The notes beneath the pieces are model-generated. The model ran no database searches. It had not been told where the DNA came from and saw only the letters and a list, made by a program, of their open reading frames with translations. The translations under genes and the position numbers were made by a program. Below, piece after piece: positions 11,729 through 25,138 of a stretch of DNA of 64,000 bases. The stretch is from the NCBI RefSeq assembly GCF_019059575.1, contig NW_024881842.1:1-64000 (forward strand), in the 5' to 3' direction. The stretch is from Amphibalanus amphitrite. Its lineage: Eukaryota > Arthropoda > Thecostraca > Balanomorpha > Balanidae. Position 1 is the first letter of the stretch. Each line of letters begins with the position of its first letter.

Positions 11729-11734
11729 TTTATT
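11729..11734 (-). terminator. Poly(A) signal of the glycosyltransferase gene
   Basis: AATAAA on the minus strand, 49 bases past the stop codon at 11783. Confidence 0.6.
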
Positions 11735-11782
11735 GAGCATAAATTCAAAATAAAATGAAACTAGATGTAAAAGAACTACATC

Positions 11783-14099
11783 TCATGCATGTGTGTCCTT
11801 GGTAGCATTGTCAGGGGCTATAACGCTTTCCTTTGGAGGCACTGTAAACCCAAATTTGTTGACTACCTCCAAGAACTTTTCTATTTCGTCCGTATCGCCC
11901 AGGTTCTTATACACCCACAGACCCCACTCCAGCTTAGATGCCTCGTTCATGGCCTTAGCCTTGAGACACGCGTTGTACTCAGTCTTTCCCATCTCCCTAA
12001 AACAGGTTACCCTGTGATGCACCTGAACCAAGTCCGGGTCTGGCATTCGTATCACATCCACCCTGCTCTTCACATACCTCTCGTACAGCATAATGTCCAG
12101 ATCGTGATCCACGCTGCCGCCGAACGGGTCACTGAACCTGCGGAAATCGGACAGGTGCTGGCACGAGACCCCGTAGTCCTCGTCTAGCCAGTAGCCAAGC
12201 TCGGGCTGGTGCAGTCGCCCACTGTCATAGTTTTCCACCACCGAGCGCACCTTCCTCTTGAACACGCCGTACACCACGCGCGGGTTGTAGGTGCTGAACG
12301 TAATTGGGTAGTAGGCCCTCCGGCCGGACTCTGTGTTCGCTCGACATCTCTGCAGGAAACTTTCCCCAAACAGCAGGTCGACATAGGCCAGCATCACGAT
12401 CCCGTCTTCTGCAGTCGCCTCCGTGGCTGTCACCCAGCCTCTCCCGGCTGAGAACATCCCGTCGGCCTCCAGGAGTCTCACCGGAGGAACGAACGCGCCT
12501 CCCAGCTCTCGTGCGGCGTTTGCCACCAGCTTATCAACTCTTAGTCGGTCGTTTTCCTCCTCATCTGTGTCCATCCTCGGAAAGCCACTGGAAAACCGGA
12601 CGATAGTGAGTGCCAGCGGCTGCGGCTTCTGCGCCATCTGAACGAAGCGCGTCAGGAACCTCTCCAGCGCCTCCAGTCGGTTGTAGTAGGGCAGGATAAT
12701 GTGCACCAGCTGACTGGACGTCCTGCCAACGTACTCTACCTCCAGATCTCCCATCGGTCGCTGCAGCAGCACTTTGTGGTGGGTGAGCACTGGCTTGGAG
12801 TCGAAGTCATCCGAATTGGCGTCAGATGAAGGCATTTCCACAGAGTTTCGTGCCACCCGATCCCGGAGGTACACCTCATACTCGACACCTAGACCCGGCA
12901 GATAGCGCAGGCGGCCACCGATACAGTCGGTACCGCTCCGTCCGGCAGCTCCCTGCGACTTCGGTATCACCATGGAAGCTTCGTGGACCACCCGCTGAAT
13001 CTCAGTGGCCTCGTGCCCCGCGGCTATGGGTCGGCTGGCCCACCCGTAGCCAGCCTCCAGCAGGTGTCGCCGGTAGTGACCATAGTGGAGCTGGATCCAT
13101 GGGTACTGCGACGGCCTGCGAGCAGCAAACGGGGAGAGGCGTTATGACCAGGACACGGAAATGAACAGGAGCAATGAGAATATGCACTGGTGTTACTTTA
13201 TATGTGATATGTATAAAAATTTACGAGCCGGCACAATATTTATGACTTTCATCAGAAATACACTGTTCCTGCCACTGATCACAAATGAAACGTGAGAAAT
13301 TACCACATGTCTCAATTGCGTCACTAGATGACTTAGCGTATATGTATGAGCCATAAGAACATATCACAAGTTCAGGCATTTGAACTTAATGTACCAATGT
13401 CCTGTTACGTTAAGCTAGGGATATAAACCGTCACGAATGCACTTCAAATCACGTTGAGGTTGGTTCAGCTCAAAATTGTTGCTGGTTACCTAGCTGATAA
13501 TTAACATTTTTAATGCTTGTACGAAACACTGTAACCATGGATCTGTAACCATTTTATTCCGCCGTCGCCAGCGTCCACCGCGCTGCTCAAAACTTACTCG
13601 ATGTCTCCACTGAAGCCTGGAAATGCTTCCTTTGAGTGTCCGATGTTCGATAATCTTAGGTATTGTTCTGTAGAAAGAAGCGGCACTGGCGACGACGAAG
13701 AAGAAGAAGGCTCTTGCGGCTCTTTATAATATGGCGATTCATGGTCACCTGCAGCATTGAAAGAAAATGTTTTAAGGTTAGCTGTGTGGATAAAATAGCG
13801 AGACATAAATTTGTATCTGGGTTTGTCATGCATTCCAAATGCGGAAAATTGTCGAAGCCGTTGATGTTCAATTTACTTATGCCATCGTAACCGGAAGTCA
13901 AATGATTACTGTTGACATTGCATGTTTGTAAGTGTAGTTATAACAAAGAGTAGTAATGCAAAAGATAAGCCTTCTTACCTTTGGCTGCAATGGCTCGTTC
14001 ACGATAGAAGGTGGTCCTTCTTATCAGTACAAACAGTACAAGGGTTATGACGAATATCGGAACCAGCAAACAGCCTATCAGCAGCCGTCCGCGTACCAT
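11783..14099 (-). CDS. CSGALNACT-like: Chondroitin N-acetylgalactosaminyltransferase-like protein, three exons
   Basis: Spliced model on the minus strand: exon 1 14099-13979 (ATG to donor GTAAGA), exon 2 13748-13598 (acceptor TGCTGCAG, donor GTAAGT), exon 3 13115-11783 (acceptor CTCGCAG, then stop). Phases 1 and 2 join without a break and give 534 residues, close to the usual 530 or so of the family. Residues 1-4 are cytosolic and about 5-26 form the membrane anchor, followed by a short Ser-rich stem; this is a type II Golgi topology. From about residue 225 the CHGN/GT7-like fold is clear: IILPYYNR, FSAGRGWV (312-319), YYPITFSTYNP, a tail with KAMNEAS. Family members add GalNAc to start or extend chondroitin chains. 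Oddities: the metal-binding DVD motif reads YVD (335-337), the WGGED block reads about DHDLD (427-431), and HLWH reads QVHH. Reduced activity or a non-catalytic partner role is therefore possible. Fold confidence is high; activity is not settled. Confidence 0.9.
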
Positions 14100-14865
14100 T
14101 TTGGCTGACGAGCATATGTTCGTCCGCAACAGACGTGGTTTGAGAAATGAGATTTCTTTGCTCCTTCAATATGTTTCGGTGTGTGCAGTTTTTTGCCACT
14201 CTTGTCACTTGATTTCAGTTACGAGTAGATGTGCCATCAAGGGCACTGATAACTTTTTCTCTCATCAATGTTTCAAAATTTTCACGATGCTCTCGTTCGT
14301 TGAGAATCAGTCCCGGCAAGCAAGATAATGCTTTTCTCTAAGAAGCACTTCGGTGATACAGCTTGTAAAAGCCATCAAGAGGATGCCAACTGTCTTAAAA
14401 TAGCTATATATCAATTACTTCCGGTCATCTCGAAAAAAAACTTTCTTCAGCGTCCATGGTATAATTCCTCGTCCTTTCTTGAAGAAATCGCACAGGCTCT
14501 CGTTTCAAGAACGTTCAGTCCGTCGTTCAACGGAAATCCTGTTCGTCTTCAGCCACTAACATCACCTCACTCTCTCCACATCACTCACCGCACGTCATAT
14601 CACCGACACGTCATTTCTCTGCGTCACAGACCTTCTGCAGAGCCGTCGCGCTGTTCTCAGGCCACCCACAGATGGGAACTGAGGCGTCCCTTCAGGTGTG
14701 AGCTCTGTGCTAGCGTCACGGCAACAGCTGAGACCGATAACATCCCGGATAAGCTACGGTTAGATAGGGAGGGAGGTGTCAGCTGTGTGTACCCAGGGAG
14801 TGTCAACATGAGTGCGTCTGTGGAGATGTCTGTATTTAATTATTAAAATGAAATAATGTGATGTA
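14100..14865. other. Upstream region of the glycosyltransferase gene
   Basis: Should contain the 5' UTR and promoter of the gene that starts at 14099 on the minus strand. No TATA box or other decisive element was recognised. A foldback element begins at its far edge. Confidence 0.45.
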
Positions 14866-15456
14866 CAGGGTGACAAAAAAAAAACAGTCATCACCAAATT
14901 TCGAATAACTTCGGAAGCTTTATTCAGATCATCACCAAACTTCGGCCACTTAAGGTCACACCTATGTAGCATACATCCACCAAGTTTCAAGTCTTCACTA
15001 CGAATACTTTTAGTACAGTGTGTGTTTTACTGACGCTCCACAATGTGCTCCAGGTGAGCGCCACGGCGCTGCAGGGCGTAGGCACACTTGCATCCGGCGG
15101 GCAAAGTTGTCGATAACCCGATGGCTGTGCACTTTACAGAGTGCAATGGCCTCTGGAGACAGTGCTCAGGGGGTGTGCTACCCCTGAAACGTTATTCTTA
15201 TCGGGTTATCGGCAACTTTGCCCGCCGGATGCAGGTGTGCCTACGCCCTGCAGCGCCGGGGCGCTCACCTGGAGCTCATTATGGAGCGTCCGTAAAACAC
15301 ACACTGTACTAAAAGTATTCGTAGTGAAGACTTGAAACTTGGTGGATGTCTGCTACATAGGTGTGACCTAAAGTGGCCGAAGTTTGGTGATGATCTGAAT
15401 AAAACTTCCGAAGTTATTCGAATTTTGGTGATGACCGCTTTTTTTGTGTCACCCTG
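14866..15456. mobile_element. Foldback DNA element, 591 bp
   Basis: Two arms of about 256 bases (14866-15121 and 15200-15456) are near-perfect inverted copies around a 78-base spacer. The ends are CAGGGTGAC and GTCACCCTG, followed by A or T runs. TA precedes the left end and AA follows the right, so a target duplication is not certain. The termini look like those of a Tc1/mariner-type or related foldback element. No transposase. Confidence 0.85.
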
Positions 15457-16218
15457 AATTGTATTGCTTGCTGAATGCGTTGTCGTTGTTGGTTCATGAG
15501 TGCGTGGAACGAAAAGCAGGCTGCCTTGTGTGCTGTTCAAGTCAGATGAAGTCTCGTTTTGGCCATGACTTGTTGAAATCTGCTCTTTTGCCGAGACGGA
15601 CCCTCCGAGCCCTTGTATCGTGACAGGACCGGCGACAGGGGCAGAATTTAATCGCTCTCTGAGACAGCCTCACTATTTGGTGCGCTGTAGCGGGGGAGAC
15701 GGACAGGGAACTGATACCCGGGCGAGCGGGCGGCGCAGTCAGGGGTAGCCTCCCTCTGAGGCAGCGGCGACAGCAGGCAGGGCGCGCGTCTCACAACACC
15801 TTGCAAATTTGGTTTGTTTAGCGTCGGGGAGAGGGCAGGAAGGGAGATTAACATATAGATTGGCACAGGACAGGGGAGTTCCATTCAATACTGTTTACGA
15901 AAGGCGCCAATAGACTGAAAAATGTCTTTGTTTCTGGGAAGCACGTGTGGATGTTGACACACCTTGACAGCACAGACGTGATTTTTCCGCTGGGAAGTTC
16001 ATCGAAGTTGGTAATTTTCCATAAATAAACATACTATTGAACCGAGTTCAAAATAAGGTGATTTAAGCCCAGCTGATAAGGCCAAATATAAGCGGATTTT
16101 CTATCAGCCGTGGGCGTGAAGCATCTCGGTGACAGGAAGGCTAAAAGACAAATATTCATCGCTTAGGTCGAGCTTTTGCCGAAGTAATAAGTAATAAATC
16201 AGAATAAATCACAAATTA
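15457..16218. other. Interval with no gene recognised
   Basis: Nothing supported beyond chance frames. Confidence 0.45.
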
Positions 16219-17362
16219 CACTATGCAACAGTCATTTTGTTCCTGAGTAACGACCGATTTTTTTGGACTCATTGGGTCCCATTATAACCGAAATGGGCAT
16301 TTGTTTTGATCTGAAAATGCTTTTCCGGTTTTCAGAGACGATTTTCGATTTTTGGCCCCGAAATTCGGTTTTTGGCCCACTGTGTCCGGTGTAATTGAGT
16401 AATCGACTCGCGGTAACTTTCATCGCCCTTCCTATGCCACAAGCTTTCGAATGATATCCGGTTTTGCATATTTGCGTGTAAAAATAACGTCATAAATCTA
16501 TGTTAAAGTAAGAAAATATTGAAATTTTGTAAAAATTTGACATTTTTTTCGATTTCATTTCAAAATAGAGTAAAAACTAAAGGCCCTATCCAAATTCTGA
16601 GCCCAGTTCCTTGAAGAGCATTCAATTTCCGTTCGGAAGGTACTATTTTAGTGCATTTTATCGGTTTACTGTGGCGTCCAGATTGAGTCACTTGAAAAAC
16701 GGGCCCCCAACAGATCAAGATTCTGAGCGACAGGACTGCTCAAAAGTAAGTTCCTGCGTGTGACCCGAGGTCACAAGGGGTCAACAAAATGACCTCAGTT
16801 GACCCCTCGTTGATCCTATGGCGTTAACATACGTTATCAGGTTAATGCTATGTGATATGACTTAGGATATGTGTTTAGGTTAACTCAATCTGGACGCCAC
16901 AGGAATCCGATAAAATGCACTAAAAAGGTACCTTCCGAACGGAAATTGAATGCTCTTCAAGGAACTGGGCTCAGAATTTTGATGAGGCCTTTATTTTTCC
17001 TCTATTTTGAAATGAAATCGAAAAAAATGTCAAATTTTTACAAAATTTCAACATTTTCTTACTTTAACATAGATTTATGACGTTATTTTTGCACGCAAAT
17101 ATGCAAAACCAGATATCATTCGAAAGCTTGTGGCATAGGAAAGGCGATGAAAGTTACCGCGAGTCGATTACTCAATTACATCGGACACGGTGGGCCAAAA
17201 ACCGAATTTCGGGGCCAAAAATCGAAAATCGTCTCTGAAAACCGGAAAAGCATTTTCAGATCAAAACTAATGCCCATTTCGGTTATAATAGGACCCAATG
17301 AATAAGAAAAATTCGGTCGCTTTCCAGGAACAGAAAATTTTTTCATTTTTTGTTGCATAGTG
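16219..17362. mobile_element. Large foldback element, 1144 bp
   Basis: Outer ends are CACTATGCAACA (16219-16230) and TGTTGCATAGTG (17351-17362). Arms of about 470 bases (16219-16689 and 16883-17362) are inverted copies with small differences, e.g. the CCAAGAA/ACAAGG-type changes near the ends and CTAAAGGCCCTATCC against the right-arm copy. The spacer of about 190 bases carries paired GGTCA-like words (GGTCAC, GGTCAA, TGACCT, TGACCCC) near 16760-16810. No open frame fits a transposase. Confidence 0.9.
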
Positions 17363-18199
17363 ATTGATGACAGTTATTGTGTACAACTAATAATGTAATG
17401 GTATGAACTACGACTATGCTTAGAGTAAATACATAATTGATGAGCCCGCTTTTATCAAATTCCGAGCTGTGTAACATCATTTGACACACATGGGAAACCA
17501 TTAGGTAATATATAAATTGCCAAGAAATCACATGGTATTCTCACCTCATTCCTGGCTCAACAATTACTGCACGCAAGTTCCGAAGTGCCCACTCCACTCA
17601 CGAAAACGTTTACTTTACTTTGCCCATTACCAATCTTTTGCGGGAAGGCTATTGTTCTTGGTTGTTTTACCTCCTTCAAGACTTGAAACGGATAGGTAGG
17701 TTTATGCTGTAGCATGGCCCAATGGCCTATTCGACTTTCAAAACTCAAAACCAAGCCAGTCTATAACGGAAGGGAGAGTGTAAGGAGTGTCTATCTCAGA
17801 ATGTATACGTTTTGGTCTAAATGAATATCCTACCTACAAGTGATTCAGTCGTGCCATGCGGTACAGCCTAATCCGCAGGCGCAAGCTGATTGGCCACCTA
17901 GCGGCGGATGCTGGAAGTAATAGTTACTCCACTGCCTTACCAGGTGGCTAGCACATCAATTGCTAAGGAAGCTAAGGAATAAGGAATCCTCTGCGCTGTT
18001 TCACCGTTTTATCGTTTCGTCCGGATCGATCATGATAATGATTTATCGATATCTTCACGTAATATTACATAGAGTATCGCCAGTTGAACAGCTTATTACA
18101 GCCCTTGTGAAAATGTTTTGGAAATTTTACAGATTGGGTAATTAGGTTCCAAATGCTTTTTTATACGGCATTATTTATGTTATGCTACCAGAGTAATCG
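17363..18199. other. Interval with no gene recognised
   Basis: No coding or repeat signal supported. Confidence 0.45.
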
Positions 18200-19102
18200 T
18201 TAACCCTCGCCGGCACAGGCCATTTTGAGTCCTTCGACGGTACAAGGGGTGGGGGGTACGACCCCCCCTCGCGTTTGGCCCCTGATCGAGCTAGAGCTTC
18301 GCGGAAAAAACGAGCGTGTTGCCCGTCACGAGACGAAGCCGATGATACCCAATTTTAAGGTCCTAGGTCATCGGGTGACCTTCCAGGTCAGGCCAATGAC
18401 CCGAAAACCGGGAAAATCGGGACCTGTTAGAAAGTCGTAAAGTGTGGCTGCTATGTGGTTTTCCGGGGTGCTGATCACGAATATCGTGTTAGTTTTGATC
18501 AGAGATGATGTTTTTAAGCATTTAGACCAGGTCGGGTCAGGTCAGGTCAGGTCAACCGGTAGGGGTTGTGACGGGTATTCGTAATACGTGTCAACCGCCT
18601 CGGACAGCTTCGTAACATGCTACGAAGGCACCAAAACTACTTCGTAAATGTTCAAATGGCTGCTAAATTCGAATTCAGCTCCAAAAACTAGCCTAGAAAC
18701 ATGTAAAACTCGAAAAAGTGAACCGAGGTCACCCGAGGTCACCAAAAGGTCAATGACCTGACCTGACCTTCAGGTGACCTTGAAACCCACACTAATGCAT
18801 GGGAGCAACATCAAATCACATGTTTGAACGTTTGAAACCACGAAAAGCTTGCAAACGCGCGGCTAATGCGAGCCGACATGCGCCGAACAGCGATTTCGGC
18901 CAAACATGGTCCAGAAAAGAGGTTACAGGTCAAAGGTCATTGGGGTCAGGGTCATGAAATTTTCAGGGTAGGTGTAAAAGTGATCAATGCGAGGGTACTG
19001 AAAGTTTCGTTGCGATCGGCCGCTTTTTACGCGAGTTATTCGCGAAAAACCTTAGGGGGGGTTGCATCAACCCCCTCCCCCCCCTGTGCCGGCGAGGGTT
19101 AA
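18200..19102 (+). mobile_element. piggyBac-like MITE copy 4 (best preserved ends)
   Basis: 903 bp bounded by TTAA at 18200-18203 and 19099-19102. Perfect 16-bp inverted repeats: CCCTCGCCGGCACAGG (18204-18219) and CCTGTGCCGGCGAGGG (19083-19098). TTAA plus a terminal CCC is the piggyBac superfamily pattern. The interior matches copy 1 throughout. It contains a GGTCA pentamer run at 18535-18562, a perfect DR1 at 18927-18939, and further half-sites at 18722-18780. No transposase, so it is non-autonomous. Confidence 0.93.
18927..18939 (+). promoter_or_regulatory. DR1 nuclear-receptor element in MITE copy 4
   Basis: A perfect AGGTCAAAGGTCA at the position matching the DR1 of copy 1, so the site was kept through element divergence or was present in the ancestor. 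Confidence 0.5.
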
Positions 19103-20048
19103 TCTTTCTTCATACATGACAGCGTACCTGATGTCATAAGCTCTACAGCAAGCCGTCGTCACCTAACCGACCGACCACCCACTCGAAGCTTCAAGCTAAT
19201 TTCAAGTTTTCACCGACTCCAGTCCGCTCCGGCTCGTAAGTTGCTGTCGGTCGGCCGGCGCGTCCCCTGCCTGCAGTTCCATCACTGAGCCGGTGCTATA
19301 CCCCTCCCGGGAGGTGCCACCCGGCCGGCCGGCGTCCTAAAGGGACGACGGACGGCCGACGAGGTCAGTCCGCGCCCGCCGAATGGTTGTGTTTACGGTG
19401 GGAAGTGGGCATTAGCTGGCCACTCGAGTAGCGTGGCGTAGGAGAGAACGGCAGTGTGTTTTGGTGTGTGTGGGCTTTTAAGCAGTATGTTGATGAAGGA
19501 ACTGTAAAATTCTATAATTTTAATGGTAATGTGCTGTCAATGGTTGTTTTTAGAATCATCATATTAATTTCAACTGACTTGCTTTCTATATGAACACTTT
19601 TTTTGGGTATATGTAATTCATCTCATTCTCACTTAACATCTTTATTTGAAATAAAACTCCTGGACTCTCTCTTCCTAGCCCTCCACCACTCACCGCTCAG
19701 CCATCTCACCATCCCGTGGATCAATCCCAAAATGCTTCCTCTTCACTTTTGCGCCACCTCATTCAAGGTCACGGCCGCAACTAATCCCCAATCGTCGTGG
19801 AGCTTCTCCGGCCGCCGTGCGTCAGATTAAGTAGCTTCTGGTGTCGGCAATTTGCCGCTGGGTGCCCTCGGACGTGTCCCTTGTCGTCGGAGCTCGTCGA
19901 GTCGCGATGGTCGGGTCGGTGGCCCTCCGCAGATTAATTGCCGCAGACCGGCGCTGTGGAGAGGTCATCATTAGACGTCAGAGAACAGGTGCGGCGGCGG
20001 CGAGCCGCGCTGACGGGCCGGCGCAGAGGTGAGAGGAGGGGGTGAGAG

Positions 20049-20050
<2 letters not shown>
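19103..20050. other. Interval with no gene recognised
   Basis: GC-rich around 19220-19420 and 19800-20030; no domain recognised. Confidence 0.45.

Positions 20051-20107
<57 letters not shown>
20051..20107. repeat. (GA)n microsatellite
   Basis: Nearly pure GA tract. Confidence 0.95.
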
Positions 20108-20112
<5 letters not shown>

Positions 20113-20180
20113 GGGGAGACATGTCTGACGGCACGTCAGAGGGGTGGTGAGCGGGATATCATAGATGAGAGAAGGGAAAT

Positions 20181-20358
<178 letters not shown>

Positions 20359-20407
20359 AGAATAGAAAGAGGACCTGCTACGACGATCGGATGGAAGCGT
20401 TTATGCT

Positions 20408-21577
20408 TTAACCCTCGCCCCGTTGGGGGGGGCATTTTGGCCCCCCCCTGTGTTTTTTCCTGAATAGCAAGAAAACGGCGGCGCGCAGCGCCGCCAAATT
20501 TTTAGTACCTTCCCGGGCATCAATTTGACACCTTCACACCGAATTTCAAGTCTTAGGTCACCTTACGTCAGGAGTTATTGAGGTCAAACTGAGGTCATGT
20601 TCGAGCAAAAATGAGCAAAAAACATGCAATCTTGAAACGCTCACCAAATTTACAGTTACCAAGCAATTTCAAAGTTCTTTATATGGTCTAGTAGACAAAA
20701 AGCGGCACTACAAAACTGCTATCTCGGATTTTCAAAATGTTGGGTTTTTGACCCCCAAAAATTCAAAAAATTGATTTTTTTTTAGAAAACTAAAAAAAAA
20801 ATCCAAAAAATCCGAATTTCGAAAAACCCGGAACATATATGATATTTCCTGTGCTCTTCTATATACATACCAAATTTCAGATCGATATCTCGTTTTTTGG
20901 CCAAGTTATAGCGAAAAAACTGTTCAAAAATGATGATGTCAATTTTTTAACTCAATTTTTAGCGATTCTACACCACGTAGGGCAAACCAAAGACCACCAT
21001 TGAACTCCCCGTGACGAGCTGCATCGAATCGATACCCATTTTATGCAAAATATCAACTTTGAAATTTGACCTAGTTTGACCTGACCTTGACCTGACCTTG
21101 ACCTGACCTTGACCAAAAGGTGCCTAAGCTGGCCCAAAAGTCTGCCTGACCCACATAATCGCATTTGTTATGTAAAATGGACCATAAAACATGTATCACA
21201 CGACACTTTCATATTGTGACCCCCCAGTGACCTGACCTCTGTGACCTGACCTGGTATCAGTGACCGCAAATAGCAAAATATGTGTTTGAAGAACATTTCC
21301 CCATCGATGATTTTCAATGAAATGCATTTTACTCGATTCTACGACGCATTTCTTGAAATGCCTGTAAACGGTGAAAGTTCGACCTTTGACCTGACCTGTG
21401 ACGTCATGGGTTTACCTAGGTCAATAAAATTTGGTCACAAGGTAGTTCCCTGATAGGGCTATCCAACACCGTTTGCCGCTTGTCGCTAGGTTGCGTGGTT
21501 CTCGAGATCTGGGGGGGCAAATTGCCCCCCCCCAACGGGGCGCGTTGCTCGGCAGAGCCCAACGGGGCGCGGGTTTT
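20408..21577 (+). mobile_element. piggyBac-like MITE copy 5
   Basis: About 1.17 kb. Left end TTAACCCTCGCCCCG (TTAA 20408-20411). The right end, AACGGGGCGCGGGTTTT, has lost one TTAA. The right terminus is doubled: AACGGGGCGCG occurs at 21533-21543 and again at 21561-21571. G/C tracts flank the interior. Half-site arrays lie at 21064-21116 (alternating TGACC and TTGACC) and 21225-21252, with a DR1-like site on the minus strand at 21380-21392 and TGACGTCA-like DNA near 21397. Copy 2 is a shorter relative in the opposite orientation. Confidence 0.85.

Positions 21578-25138
<3,561 letters not shown>

Noticed and set aside
12826..13164. 112-residue plus-strand frame over the glycosyltransferase exon
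   Set aside because: It is the antisense shadow of exon 3.
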